This document shows, piece after piece, positions 1 to 12,581 of a stretch of 64,000 nucleotides of DNA. How positions within the stretch are numbered: the first letter of the stretch is position 1; every line of letters starts with the position of its first letter. Source of the stretch: Malachius bipustulatus (lineage: Eukaryota; Arthropoda; Insecta; Coleoptera; Melyridae); NCBI GenBank assembly GCA_910589415.1, contig OU342634.1:19031144-19095143 (forward strand), written 5' to 3'. A model generated the notes under the pieces. That model searched no databases. It was not told the origin of the DNA and was given only the letters and a program-made list of their open reading frames with translations. The position numbers and the translations under genes were made by a program.

Positions 1-1027
1 CCATTTCAGCCGGGCAAAATAGTTCAAGCTTCATTATGTCAGTAGTAGTTCCAGATGGCTCGCAATTATTGGAGTTGTTTCCGTTACAAAATTTACAAGT
101 TTATGAGCCATATTTGCGGCGTTCTTCCTGCAACCACAAGCTGCCCCACATCCAGTTTAACATCTACATATTATTGCATCCTCAATACCGGAGCGGGTGG
201 TTGGTTCTGTAATTCGTATTGGATCCAATACGCTATCTTTGCAGTTTTGCAAGTAATGACGACTTTCTTGGGACAGTTTACCGATAATGAACGGGAAGTA
301 CAACTAATAGGGTGGCAAGTAAATCTGAGTTGCACACCGCGTCGTAATTTATACACACTACTAGAACTCGGCACTTGCAAAGTTTTCACAAGTAGCCGGC
401 TATAAATATAATGATGATCAAACTTTAGAATTTAAAACACACGGAAGAACACCCGTATTGTCAATTTTTTGCCATCAAATCATCAATTTTTTTAAATGTT
501 AACAACCAGGCCACTCACAGAATGTATTTATAATGAGATTATAGTCAGTTCCTGCTACTCGATAAATTATCCAGTTATTGTTGAATCCATTAGGATCCTT
601 AATGGCAATCTTTCTGTGAAAAATTTTAGGACACATTTTAGTATAGATTCTCACGAACATTTTCAGTGCAATCAGGTGCCGCATGATTGCATCTATCTAT
701 TAACTTTCTTTAATAATTATAAACTCTGGTTTAGATGTTGTTTTCAAGAAACCATCCAAAAATGAGATGATTTAAATTTTTTGTCTCTAGCCACTGTCAA
801 AGCAAACATCGACGAAGAAATCGATCGTCTCCTTCTTCAAGCAGTGGCACAATAATTATTGAGTTGCAATAAAAAATCAATGGTTGATTTATGTTTATTT
901 TAAATTATTTATTTGGTCATGATTTTATGGGTAGTAATTAAAAAATGTGAATAATTTTTTTATTAGGATTTTATTAGGATTTTTTTTTTGATTAGGATTT
1001 ATTGATCAAATTAACAAAATCAAGAGT
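1..1027. other. intergenic, no gene recognised
   Basis: AT-rich sequence. The open frames at 55-405 and 496-765 have no recognisable domain or splice context and look like chance frames. A few T-rich runs lie near 960-990. Nothing else can be supported here. Confidence 0.5.
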
Positions 1028-1860
1028 TTACGATCTCTTTGGGTCTTTTGGAGATGTGATTCCAACATATCCAATCACTTCTATGGGCCGTTCTCCTGGT
1101 ATCACTTGCCTAACATTGGTTGTTTCCACTAAAATGCAAAAATCAGATATTCAATAAATCACAAAAAGTCAAAACAATTGAAAGTGAATTAAAAAAAAGT
1201 CGCTCTATCAGCCTTTGAGTACAAAGTTCTATCAAATTTTACAAGAACAAAAAAGAGCTCGTCAACTACAGTAGACAACAAGCTACATAAGAATATTGTA
1301 TTAGCAGCGAGTAGCCTTGTCGTTCTCACACAGTTCATTCTCTCTTTGTCGCACATAGAACAGTTCAGAGTGAAGAGCACAGAGTGAAGATGTCAACTTT
1401 CGGTTATTTACGCGGCCATCTTGGAAATATTTTCATTAAATTTCTCCTTAATTACCTGTAATGAACCCTCTGGCGGCACCTTGAGCTGCCGCCTCCTCGG
1501 CGAGCTCCGGTGGCGCCGCTTTGGCGGCCTGTTCGGCGGCGTGGACTGCAGCTTCGAAGGCGCATTGTTCCTCAGCCTTGGCCAGCTTATTTACGGCCTC
1601 GGTGAGTTCTGTGTCGGGAGCAGTCAGGAGCTGAACAGGAACCTCCACCCTGCCAGTGGCTGTACTTTCCGCCAAGCGATCCAACGTTGCCGCGGACACA
1701 CCCATTGCCATATTTGGGTCAGGGATCTTCAACACTCGCTCTACCAAACAGGAAGTCTCCAAGTTACGATCTTGTCGTTTTTCCAGCTCCTCTGAGACAC
1801 TCCTGTCAAACCTGAAAAAGACGGTCACGGATTTACTTATATACTCCTCGGCGGCCCACC
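1028..1860 (-). CDS. last two exons of an unrecognised minus-strand gene
   Basis: Two exons fit together on the minus strand. The internal exon is 1860-1456 (405 nt). It follows a pyrimidine-rich acceptor ending GTGCAG and ends at ACAG|GTAATT. It is GC-rich compared with its surroundings and stays open throughout. Its protein begins WAAEEYISKSVTVFFRF and ends in an Ala/Glu-rich helical stretch. The terminal exon is 1128-1028. It follows the acceptor ATTTTAG, encodes 32 residues including ERPIEVIGYVGITSPKDPKRS in part, and ends in TAA. The phases agree: one base leaves the first exon and two enter the second. I do not recognise the family. The Ala/Glu-rich tail could be coiled or merely helical. 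Candidate upstream exons are listed at 3453-3616 and 12420-12581. The joining exon between 1861 and 3452 was not found, because the phases of the two known neighbours do not match directly. Confidence 0.5.
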
Positions 1861-1908
1861 CTGCACGTCCCGAAGTTAGGAGAAAAATTTCATGATTCCT
1901 GCAGGTAG

Positions 1909-2828
1909 GTGAAGTTGGCCCGAAAAAAAGTCGGGCTAGGTGATAAAACGTCATAATCGATTGTCCAACGTAGACCACGTTTTACCACCAATACCTGGAA
2001 CTACACCTGGAACTAATTTTCGTTTTAGCAGCTTTAGTTTTTTTATGATTTTAGTGGTAAGACGTACCATTCGCTTGCCCAACGTTAGACCATATTTTAC
2101 CACCAACTCGTTTTGATTTACCACTTTTATAAAAAAAGATATGAAATAAATAATTTTTACCATAGCTAATATCTTTGTAGTAACTCTAACTCGGGCCAAG
2201 TTTACGTGGGTGGTAAAACCAAAACTCATAACGGCCGGAGACGGTGATACTGGAGGTGGTAAATGAAAACTAAGGGGTGGTAAAACCTTTTCTCTGTTTG
2301 TTACAAAGTGGTAAAACGTTTTCCATCACCTGGAACTAATTTTCCGATTTTTACGCACTTGTGAAGTTGGCCCGAATTTCATAAAGGGCATAAAAAGCGG
2401 GGGCGGTGATTCTGAGGGCGGTAAATCAAAACTTAGTGGTAAAATATTTTGTTGGGTTGGTACAAAGTTGCACAACGTTTTTAACCACCGTTTTGGTTAG
2501 TCATCGTTTTGGTTTTACCACTCACGTAAACTTGGCCCGATTACCACATAGGTATTGGTTATGGTAAAAATTATGTGTTCCATACCTATTTTTCTAATGG
2601 TGGTAAAACAAAATGAGTTGGTGGTAAAACATGGTCTAACGATGGGCAATCGAAAGGTACGTTTTACCATCAGGCCCGCATTTTTTCGGGTTTGTGAAGT
2701 TGTCCCGAAAATTAAAAAAAAATCATAAAAAACTAAAGGTGGTAAAACGAAAATAATTGATGGTAAACCGTGGTAAGACGTCCTAGGTCAGATAATCGAT
2801 TATGACGTTTTACCAGCAAGCCCGAATT
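1909..2828. mobile_element. complex foldback element rich in GTGGTAAAAC motifs
   Basis: The segment is built from inverted copies. AACGTCATAATCGATTGTCC near 1948 faces its reverse complement near 2790-2812. An inner pair with ACCAACTCGTTTTG (near 2103) faces CAAAATGAGTTGGTGG (near 2608). A third pair with GGCCAAGTTTACGTG (2193) faces CACGTAAACTTGGCC (2524). The phrase GTGAAGTTGGCCCGAA recurs. No ORF explains it. It lies in the intron space of the minus-strand gene whose last exons are at 1028-1860. Confidence 0.6.
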
Positions 2829-3452
2829 ATGTTCATACCAACTTAACGTACCTGATTCTTGCGGTTTAAACATTAAAAGTGAAGATTACATTATGTATTA
2901 ATTAGTAGTTTATAAAAAATATATTTAGGGATAAGCCACTATCATTATTTTCCTCATTAAAGGATTTGGAACTTAAGAAACAACTTTTCTTCAATCAGTT
3001 CTCCTGAGTTTCTTGATAACAATGATAAAAACGGCACTTCGATGTCTGCTTCCTCTCTCCACATATACCTAACCCTACGAAATATCGTTTGTGACCTCAT
3101 GTCAGTCGCGACTGTCTACACGTGCCCTGTACTTGGTGTAATTTTACAGTTTCGCACCGCAAACTTTCAAAGGTTGAATATCCGTTGCTATGAGCAACCG
3201 CGGCGGTTGTGACGTCAGAATCTTGACTTCAGGAGCCCTCTTAGTAACATCGCAGCAAACTCCGATAAAAAAGTTTGATGTAATAAAAAAAACGTAAAAT
3301 AAGTCGCCAATAATGCCTTTAAATAAACATGAAAACAACCACCTACATAAGACTTTTTTCATATTTTTATAAGTTTGATTTTGTATTCACTAAATTTAAT
3401 ATTTGGTTTGATTGCAGATGAACTAGCAGAAGTCGTCATACGTTTAGCTTAC

Positions 3453-3616
3453 CATTCCATGATAGATTGCCTTCTCTCTTCTGCAATTTCAGGATTATCT
3501 GGTTCATCTTCAATGTCACTGGAATCTAATAAAAACCGATTCTGCGGATTGTGGCTGCAAGGGCATTGGAAATTTCCTTCTGCAGCTTGTGCCATTGACA
3601 TTTCGAAGTCTCTGTA
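3453..3616 (-). CDS. candidate internal exon of the same unrecognised gene
   Basis: Read on the minus strand, the stretch follows a good acceptor (TTTCTTGTAG) and ends at a good donor (TG|GTAAGC). All 164 nt stay open in one frame. The peptide contains DFEMSMAQAAEGNFQCPC, then an acidic stretch (SSDIEDEPDNPEIAEERR). It starts in phase 0 and ends in phase 2. The phase-0 start matches the phase-0 end of the exon at 12420-12581. I infer that these belong to one gene with the exons at 1028-1860. The function is unknown. Confidence 0.4.
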
Positions 3617-4242
3617 CTACAAGAAACAAAGATACTACATTAATTTTTTATACAATACATAAATACAATAAAACAATCTAAATCTACTCGTATATGAACT
3701 GAAAGACTTTGGGTTGATTTAATATCATCTAGCTTGTTTGCGAGGTCGGGAAGATGGGTATATATTGTATTCAGATATTTGATTCTAAGTAAATAGAGTT
3801 GCAGGAGCTTCAAGGTTTAATCTGTGGTATGTTGACCGATCATATTGTGGTCAGTAGTTTCTTAACCCTTTCCGGTCAACATCACCAATCTTTCGGCTGT
3901 GCAGCGTGCGCACAGGACGAGCACACCGATATCCCTTTGTTGTTAAACACCACCAATCTTTCGGCTGTGCGCACCGGACGAGGACACCGATACTCCCTTT
4001 GTTGTTAACGAGCATGTCAGTTTCATGATCTTTCTTTATTAATTTACATACACTAGCCGCCGACAGAACTTCTTTTAGACCAAAAATTATTACTGCGGAG
4101 GTTTGCGACTACATAACATACATATAATCTGTCAATATTCCGAACTAATGTTCCATTTTGTTGAAATCTGACAGGGTTATTCATTGTTGGCTAAGTTGGC
4201 ACTAACTAAAATATAATTAAAAGTTCCCGTAGCGTCTCGGGG
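3617..4242. repeat. intergenic with a diverged ~60 bp tandem duplication
   Basis: Two copies of a unit containing CACCAATCTTTCGGCTGTG, followed by GGACGAG, ACACCGATA and CCCTTTGTTGTTAA, lie at about 3883-3945 and 3949-4006. The copies differ by small gaps. No gene is visible. Confidence 0.5.
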
Positions 4243-4256
4243 GGGGGGGGGGGGGG
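4239..4256. repeat. poly-G run of 18
   Basis: Eighteen consecutive G. Such a run is rare in AT-rich DNA, and its true length is uncertain in most assemblies. Confidence 0.9.
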
Positions 4257-4283
4257 CAGTCTCTTGAATAATGTTGACAAAAA

Positions 4284-4374
4284 ATGTTCCCTACTGAGTT
4301 TTTTTTTAATGTTAATCAAGCACCTAAAATACTACTGAGTTTTTTTTAAATTTTAATCAAGCACCTAAAATACA
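4284..4374 (+). repeat. tandem duplication, about 40 bp twice
   Basis: CTACTGAGTTTTTTT followed by AATCAAGCACCTAAAATAC occurs twice in a row with only small differences in the T run. Confidence 0.7.
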
Positions 4375-4499
4375 ACTTTTTTGCCTCTGAAATGGATCGC
4401 ACCTAGGTAGGATGATAAGTAATTATTTCCTTCGCCCTCATTAAATCAGCCCCAAATCGAAAAAGCAAACAGTGCGAGAACATAGGTACGTAAATACCT

Positions 4500-7400
4500 A
4501 AAGGTAAAATTGTTCGAAAATTCAAACACAGCTACACGCCGTTACATCAAGTAAACGATCCCGCCAGCACATTAAATATTCATAAAATAGAAGCGCTCTA
4601 ACTAGTAAAATTCCAGCGCTTTAAAAAGACATTCGAAGAGACGGCAAAGCTAGGGTAGAGGTTGACCAGATGGTTAGGGCAGGCATTGTGTCGAGACACT
4701 GTCGGTCCGCGTGATGAAAAGGAGAGCTGACCTACATACAAGAACGGTCGGAAAGATACAGACCGGGTGAAATCAGAATTAAACAATAAGCCTTTGCAAA
4801 GACAAAAGTAACTCATTAGTTATTACACCTACGAGAATGAAAAGTTCACCAATCGATAGGGCGAATTAATAAACCCCAATAGCCGGAAAAGTATCCCGGT
4901 ACCTAAACGGCCAGCAGGTGTAAACGCGAAGTGAAAGTTAAGCCGGTGTAATTATATAACTAGACACAATGAGAAGTACATAAACGCGTTGACCGATTTG
5001 AAGGAAAATTTAGTTAGTGCAGGTTCAGGACAAATCAGTAAGGTAGCCGCGAGGTCAACTCGCTAAATCTCAAGACAAATGAGATACGATTCAAGAAATA
5101 AACCACGACGTGAGGCAGTGTCAATAAGGTACATTGTTGCGTGTTTTAGAAAGCGGCCCGCAGCTACTATAAAAGCAGACGTCTTCCAGCAACTCGCTCT
5201 CAGATAAAATTTGACTTCCTAACCCTTTGGACGTGTCTGGAGATGACAATAGTGGACTCTAGATCGCCCTATCCTAATCTAAATTACCTAATTAGCTTGG
5301 AGATGACGAATGAGTGGACTCTAAGTTAATTTCCCTCATCTACCTAACTAAAATTCCAATTAAAACCCTGCGAGGGTGAATCTCTTTCAAGAGAACTTCC
5401 GCACATTGTTCTAGAATTCCATAATTAGTTTGGAGATGACGATTGAGTGGACTCCGAGTTAATTTCCCTCCTCTATCCAAAGCAAAACTCCCGTGGAAAT
5501 CCAATTAATTTGCATCTCGAACTAAATATTCGCAGTTAGCAGCTTCTCTTCGAACTAATTCACTAGTAGATGGCAAAGCGCATATTCTGAAGGAATTTCT
5601 TTCACAAATTAGGGAAAATCCATTGAGAAAATAGTTAGGGAAGACTTCTCTTCGAAACAAAATCCACATCAATAAATAATTAAACAGATTCGCCAAATTC
5701 ACGAGCGCAGATCCCATTTTAAATCAGGAAAAATAACCAGTTAGGAATTAGGCGGCATCAGCAGAAATACCTAGTAGGTACCTACTTAATCACGTATAGG
5801 AAATTGAGATAGAGCTAGGAGCCAAAATAGACCCAGATCAGAAATTAATGATCTGTAAACAAAACGCGCGGCCCATGATTCAATCATCATATTCTTCGAA
5901 GAGTCCGAGTTTCTATTTAGCGCAAATGTTAGGCAGGAAGTAGTCCTTTTAAAGTATACGACATTATAGAAAACGAAAGTGAAAGGAGTTTCTCGCCATT
6001 GTATGGCACCATAAATGAAGATCACTTAGCAGAGCACCCCCGGTTGGCACAGGTCCGGATAGAGCAGGGCGGCGTTGTCAGATGTCGCACCAGCCACTCG
6101 CATACCGTATCAGGAAATACTAATCTCATTACTACACCCAATTAAGATTTAAAATAGGTACTCGATTAACACCCGGGGGAGGCATTCACCTCGATGTCCA
6201 GGTGAAGACCTCCGTTGTACCGGAAAGTGGAAATCATAGATCGCAACAGGGCAAAAGCACCCTCAGAGTAAGACAGTGTAACAGAAACCAAAGCAAGGTT
6301 GTCAGGTGTAATAACCGCCCTCATATATCAGGAAATCCAATAACAAAAATAAAGTTAGGATCATGAAAGGCAATTCACAAATAAAAATCCAAAGTATCTC
6401 AAAATTAATCTCGAGTATGGGAAAGCCAATAAAGAAAGTCAAGAAACCAAAGTATCATTATGGATCGTTTTTCCGAAGCTCTTCTATTCGAACAGAGACA
6501 CAATTGTCCTGTGCAATCAACCCAGGTATTCAGAAAAATCTCCACATTCACAGTTGATCAAAGCAGCAATATAAAAACTATAATGACCAATCAAATAACT
6601 CATTGCCTCGAGAGGCAAGGTAAAACAAACAGGTTGCAACCAATAGAATAACCATCAGTACTGTTAACAGGTATATAGGGCAAGACTGGGTAGCACGGTG
6701 GGGGCGATTGCTGGTCTCGTTACAATTGTATTCCCGGAACCAAGCCGGCACCAGTAGGTACCAATTACAAATTCCAGCATTTTTATCAGTACTGACTAGT
6801 TAGGGGTAGAAACCAGGAACACGGTGGAATCGATGGTTGGTCTCGATGTCCGCAAATATGCCGGTTCCAGGAGGTACCAAACTAAAAATTCCAACACTTC
6901 AGTTCTTCGCCAGGTAGCCCACAGGGGCAAAGAGGTAATCAAAAGGTTAAACCAAAGTAAACAAACAAGGTTTACCAAATAACAATAATATGAGTTATCA
7001 AGCAGGTCACGAGTAAAAGTAAACGGAGACGAAATAATTCCCTCTCCCAGTAAAAATATACGGAGGCGAAACAATTCCCTCTCCCAGGTAAATCAACTGT
7101 GAAAATAAAATAATTAAATAAAAGAGAATCGGAAAGAACGATTCCATAAAGATACTAACCAAACATTCAAGAGAAATGGCAACCCCGTACTTGAACCCAC
7201 ATTCGAAAGGCAAGACCATCTTTATCGGCCCGAACCACCGCATCCGAACAAGAACCGCTATTATAGTTAGGCAACCAATATGCCACTAACTGTGCAGGTG
7301 CGATGTTTAACTCACGTTAGACTTACAGACAACGCAGCTAGACATACAGGGTGATTCTCCCGGTTGAAAATACACGAGAAATTCGTAAGAGAAATGGAAT

Positions 7401-8180
7401 AGGTAATAGACAGACATTCCCGCATATACCGGGTCGTTTGTAAACAACATGGTTGTATTCTTTAATTAATTCAAGCTGTTGCTTGAAGTGAAGTCAAAGA
7501 GTCTAGAAAAAGGAAATTAGGCAAGGAAAATCGTTGAATAGGTAATACACGGACATTTCCGCATATACCGGATAGTCGGTGACCGAAACAAAAGCGAAGC
7601 GAAATAATAAGACATTCCCGCATATACCGGGTCGTCTGTAAACGAAACAAAAACAAAAAGAAAGCACAGGTGTGCAAAAGAGTGGAATCCGAAATGGATT
7701 ATAGTTTGAAAGATGGATGAAAGGGATCCCTCTTCGCTTTCCATTTTTTTGTACTCTCTATGCAAAATCACAGCCCCATCTCGCCATTCACCATTTGACG
7801 CCCTGACAAACGAATTCTCTCGCTCATCATTCGCTTTTAAACTCCCTTACAGGAAGTCCACAGTAAACAACACGTCTCAGTAAATTTCCCCGCTTTTCCG
7901 ACAAAAGAAAAATCCCAGTAGGTTCTTTGCGCATCCGTTTCGGCCATAGTAATCCTGGCATACCTCAATCAAAGAGCAGGGGTGACTACGGTAATGACAA
8001 CGGTAAACACAACGTAGGAAAACACAGCGGTCCTATTAGGGGAAACCCAGAGGTAAATAGACGATCACACGGTGGCTTTTCGTGAAAGACCAACGGGCCG
8101 GGGTGCTCTTGGTTACACCTCTTGACTTTTCTTCGTATCTCTTGTCGTTTTCTATTTAAAAAATAAAAGCCTCTTCAAGG
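4500..8180 (+). other. ORF-poor, A/C-rich region with local repeats; possible old LTR or LTR-element leader
   Basis: For about 3.6 kb there is no coding frame of note and the plus strand is A-rich. A TATA-like box (CTATAAAAGCAG) is at 5166. A polyadenylation-like AATAAA is at about 8161. Between them lie short repeated phrases: GGAGATGACNATNAGTGGACTC three times (5238, 5299, 5431), CATTCCCGCATATACCGGGT or variants three times (7414, 7553, 7614), a repeat around TAGCACGGTGGGGGCGAT and its relative near 6690 and 6815, and ACGGAGGCGAAACAATTCCC with its variant near 7020-7085. The layout resembles the long LTRs seen at 52683, but I found no TG...CA ends or target duplication. The assignment is tentative. 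Confidence 0.3.
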
Positions 8181-9516
8181 CATATGTGGAAAAATTGATT
8201 TTAATTTTAATGATTTTCTTTGATCTCGACATGCATTGAGATTGCTTTATTATATTAACACCCTGTATCTTGAAAACCAGACACTTCAGGACACACATGT
8301 TTAAATGAACTTTTCTACTTGAATTTGGTTCAGGAACGCGTCCTTGAAATTACAGCCTTATCATTAAGTAACATAACGTATATAGACAATGAGAATTTTT
8401 GCAGGGGTGTTCTTTTAAGACTAAACTTACATTAGTTTCTCGAGCTTCTGGACTTGCAGGTGACGCTCTCTGAAAAATGCGAATAAATGACCAATAAAAT
8501 AAGTACGTTCTAGGGGGACATATCAAAGTTGCAAAAATAATAATTGGTCATCAATCACGCTTGATATTAATCTATAGTTTAGCCTATCCGTATCCGACAT
8601 TGAATTGTTTACATGCAGGTAAACGCATTTTGCAGCTTTGTTGTGTCTAGTTTATGTGAGCAGGAGAGTGAATCGAAATTTTTGAAGCAGAAGAAATGTT
8701 AATTAAGCATTTGTGAAAAGATGGTGAATGATTGTATTGAAGGTCCTTTGTGGAATGTATTCATAACTCCCGATCAAAATAACATTTTCCTTACTTCCTA
8801 TCATATAAATTTATTATTGTTCTTGAGGTTCATAATTATAGCATTTAAAATGAACATCTGACATCTTAAGATTAGGAATAGAAGAGTAATCAGAATTATT
8901 GATAAGTAGGTAAGCGAGAGTAACATATCTATACTGTAACAATAGCGTTATTGTGTTAAAAGTATCTCGACCATAATAATTATTCATATAAGTAGGTATA
9001 CTATCATTCATTGATGGTATTATGTTACACACTGTGTCCAGGATAAAAATGTTGAGCAAGGGGTTTTGAGTCCATATGAGTTAATGCATTCACTTGTTTT
9101 TTACTTCCAGTTCGACAAGGAGAGTCTCCATCTTAATTTTTTTAAGTGAAAAACTTGTTCACGGATGGGGTTATTAAGAAGAAAAACTTTCCTCATATTT
9201 ATTTTAACGAAAACAGTTACCTATGCTTTTTATAAAATTCTGCTCCTCAGAAAACCCATTCAGATTTTGCTTGATGCCCAATCATTATGTCCTTTTAAAA
9301 ATTTAAACTAGGAAAAATTCCGTTGTCGATCTTTCTTGTTCTACCCGTCAGGAGGGGGGGGGGGCACTTGTGTTGTTAACTAAAAATAGCGACCAGATCC
9401 GAGGTGCGTATCAGTCCGCCATTTTGAATTTTATGAAAATATGTTTTTCTTGAATAAATCGACCATTTTTTATTTTTTTTTTTTACAAAAAGACAGAAAA
9501 TAAACTTGTAGGAAAT
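8181..9516. other. intergenic with a single foldback arm
   Basis: A phrase AACACCCTGTATCTTGAAAA at 8257-8276 matches the ends of the foldback family seen elsewhere but has no partner arm nearby. A G-rich run lies near 9353-9364. No gene is seen. Confidence 0.4.
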
Positions 9517-10011
9517 TTAATATCCTAAAATTTTGTATATTACACGTATTTCTTTACGATCGATATTTTTTTTTAAATTAAACCTGAAAAAAAAATTATT
9601 TGCACAAAGGTGTCCGTTAATATCTAAGGTTGGCCACCGATCACTACTTTTCCTCTCGGCAACTATTGCCCCTAGAGCTTCAAAATAAAAAACTTTCAAG
9701 ACTTCCAATTGATTGGAAGCATTTTCAAGAAGGCCGGATGACAAGAAATACTGACAGTTGACACGTACTTCGTTATCGTTATCATAACGAGACACCCAGT
9801 ATATTATGATATTTTTGAATTGTCTGAGAAAATCGAATAAGTACAGGTCGTTTTCACAATTACATATTAGATTACATTTATCACTATTGGATACACAATC
9901 ATCACAGGAAATGCAAAAATTGGAGGAAGATTTCTTGTAGACATGGGTCGCAGGAGCTTTAGCGTTCGAGAAAAAGACAGATCTCCTCCACTGGATTGAA
10001 TAAGTTTTCAT
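9517..10011 (-). other. unassigned 164-codon open frame
   Basis: A minus-strand frame of 164 codons starts with ATG. It has a cluster of cysteines (CISCDDCVSNSDKCNLICNC) around residues 33-52, and otherwise no recognised domain, signal peptide or splice context. A frame of this length could arise by chance in this composition, but the cysteine cluster is unusual. It may be a remnant of a transposon or a real small gene, and I cannot decide which. Confidence 0.2.
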
Positions 10012-10517
10012 TGTATCACATCACGTACCTACTTCAATTATTAGTACAACAATATTGTCAAAAGTTTCGAGTTATTTTGATCAGCCAGTTTGTAAACATT
10101 CAAAAAGAACTTCAACTTAACTGGTATCTCAAAAACTAAAGCTCCAACGACCCATATGTCTACGGGACATTTTTCGCTATTTTTTGCATTTCCTGTATGC
10201 TCTTTAACTTTTTTTTTAATTACCATTTATACTTTCAAGATTTTGAGGAGTGATTTATACAACTTCTTCAGCTGTTACCTGCCAGAGCCACGATGATCCA
10301 AACTTCATAATCGCTGCATCGTTCCTACTTGTTGGAGACATGCGCGGAAAAACTTTCAGCTTTTATAAAATAAACGGAGGTCTGGCAGAAGCAGAAGCGG
10401 GGTTTTGCTCTATTTTATTGCAGATTCGGATTTTAATACTAAAAATAAGTTGGATTTTTCAGTAATATTTTTCGATTCATCATATAGATATCGCTGTAAT
10501 CAACTAGATAAACTATA

Positions 10518-10680
10518 CAGGGTGAGTTTTTTTCAATGTTTAATACAGGGATCTCGTCGTAAACTACTACAGTTAGAGGAACGGTTAAATGGGGAAAGTA
10601 GTGCAGTTTTAGGTATGAACCTAATTAGAAACAGCTTTTGTTTTTTCAAGTACAACAAGTGTCTTGTACCAAACTTAATT
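10518..10680 (+). mobile_element. single arm of the foldback family of 27982-28751
   Basis: It begins TA|CAGGGTGAG and continues with ATCTCGTCGTAAACTACTAC and GGGGAAAGTAGTGCAGTTTT. Both phrases recur, inverted, in the complete hairpin at 27982-28751. No second arm is present here. Confidence 0.6.
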
Positions 10681-10749
10681 TATAGGGTACATTCTTTATA
10701 GAAAATTTACGTAACAATAATTTTCTTATTGGGTTAGGTAGGTGATATA

Positions 10750-11270
10750 CAGAGTGTTAAAAAAACGACGGATAAACTCTTTAGTATATTGTAGGGGACA
10801 CTCGGTAGAGTACGGGAAAAATCATTTAAAAAATTCTGGTCTTCAATTTGGTGAAATAAAAAATTCCAAAGTTAACATTTTACTATATCTTTGTTTTTCG
10901 GTATTTGCAAGAACTAGATGATTTTACAGATATAAAAAAGGGTACTTTAATCGTTATCAATTAAAAAAATTGCTTAAGATGTATTTATGGCTTGGAAAAA
11001 TTAATAAGATTTTTTTTCATTTCTAAGATGCTGAAAAAAGCATTTGGCAACAACGGTTTTGATACCTTAAATATCTACATTTTTTAAAATTCTACGATAT
11101 TACCAAATACCAACAGTTATCGTGTTAAACGTTGCCAAATTTATTGTTCCCTATTTTGCTTATATCTTTTAAAATGAAGCTCTGTTTTTTTTTTTAATTT
11201 TTTTCCCGTACTCTACTGAGTGTCCCTACAATGTACTAAAGAGTTTATCCTTCATTTTCTTAACACTCTG
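10750..11270. mobile_element. foldback element, 521 bp, TA-flanked
   Basis: The left arm CAGAGTGTTAAAAAAACGAC, with ACTCTTTAGTA and GGGACACTCGGTAGAGTACGGG in part, is mirrored at 11200-11270 and ends AACACTCTG|TA. Both ends are flanked by TA. The interior is AT-rich with no coding capacity. Confidence 0.75.
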
Positions 11271-11696
11271 TATGTAACCCGTTTTATTACGTTTAGCAAC
11301 GAGTTCGGGCTGCCGTGATTGCACGCAGCGCAGCGCTCATAGGCGTTGATGACCATCATGCCTCACTTGGTCTCACTTCTGCTGCCGGGACTTCCCAGAA
11401 CCGGAATGAAAGAATATCAAGTTTCACAATGCAATAATACCTACCCTACCTATTATACAACATTGCCTGAAGGCACTAAATAAAAATACCTACTTACGTA
11501 GGTATAGAATCGTTTTGCATTTGAATATCGTTAGGCCGCTATAATAGCTTTTAATGAATCTTACCACGATTTCATATTTCGGTAATAACTTTACCTACCC
11601 AATCTTCGTGAAAACTAGTATAATACCTAACCTAGGTATCACTGTTATGTTATTCCTAATAAGTAATAACCTTATAGTCCTGTAGGTAATTATATA
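11271..11696. other. intergenic, nothing recognised
   Basis: AT-rich sequence with several TAGGTA or TACCTA steps and no gene-like open frame. Confidence 0.4.
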
Positions 11697-11980
11697 CATC
11701 CGCGGCTCCTAAGTTTCATAAATTTTTTGGGGACCGAGGAACGAAATAGGGGTGCTGGGTGGGTAAGAAGCTAAAAACAGCCATTGCAAACTAATATTAA
11801 GGTCACAACTAAGGCCTCTTTGACACTACGGTCGAATTTCTATTTTCTTCTTCACTTTCAGGGCAAGGAAAATATTCGAGATTAACAGTAGCACGATTTT
11901 TATTTTGAATTTTGCATTTATATTCCAAAAATCATTGTATCAATCCCTGTGAACTGTACACGATATGTGAAAGCGGATAT
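11697..11980 (+). repeat. dispersed repeat, copy 1 (pair with 14067-14352)
   Basis: About 284 bp, from CATCCGCGGCTCCTAAGTTT to ACACGATATGTGAAAGCGGA, recur in direct orientation at 14067-14352 with a few percent difference. The repeat has no ORF. The flanks differ after the shared segment, so this is a duplicated module and not a tandem array. Confidence 0.75.
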
Positions 11981-12419
11981 AGTGCCAGTACGTCTCTGCA
12001 CGCTTCGAAGCGCTAGGCATTGTAGTCAAAGTGGTTATTTCCTGAAGTTGAGGTAGTTAATCCGCGCTTCTGACAGGACCGGCGTATTCTCATCGCACTC
12101 TCAAAATCGGTTTTTAATGCGCCGTTTATGTGCCTTCCCTTTCATTTGCAAAGCAAATGAATAGGTACCTTCCTGGTGTTACTATAGGTATGTTCTCCAC
12201 CCCTATATAGGTGCCATAGTGCAACTGTAGGATGTATATAATGACCGTTCTGTATAATAAACGTGGTGTCGGCTTCAGCACGTGCGACTTAACGACTTCG
12301 CAGAACATCATCATCATCATCAGAACAATAATAAATTTGGGAGAAAATGTTATTTTAACCCACAAAGAAGAAGATTATAAATATTAAATACGTTATCGAA
12401 CACCAATTTTTTCTCTTAC

Positions 12420-12581
12420 AGGTAGTGCTATTTGCGGTAGTGGTCCAAAAATATTCGACATGATTTCGTCAGCTTGATTGGGGTCGTATAGCGGATTTCT
12501 GGTGATCATGACGGAAGAAACTCTCGAAGTGTTCGCATTCCTGATTCTCGGCGATGGAGTTCGATTAGAACCACCGCAATT
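12420..12581 (-). CDS. candidate 5' coding exon of the unrecognised minus-strand gene
   Basis: Read on the minus strand, 162 nt are open in phase 0. They follow the acceptor CCTTTCTAG and end at the donor CCT|GTAAGAG. The peptide contains RTPSPRIRNANTSRVSS and then MITRNPLYDPNQADEIMSNI. The methionine of MITRNPLYD is a possible start if the upstream exon is noncoding. A GC-richer stretch at about 13025-13125, with a donor-like GTGAGT on the minus strand (13025-13030), could be the first exon. The phase-0 end fits the phase-0 start of the exon at 3453-3616, implying an intron of about 8.8 kb. No known domain is recognised. Confidence 0.4.

Noticed and set aside
1421..1795. Plus-strand frame over the GC-rich stretch
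   Set aside because: It is the antisense shadow of the minus-strand exon 1860-1456, which has proper splice sites.
3144..3362. Minus-strand frame with a hydrophobic stretch
   Set aside because: No splice context or phase fits the neighbouring exons, and the composition is that of random AT-rich DNA.
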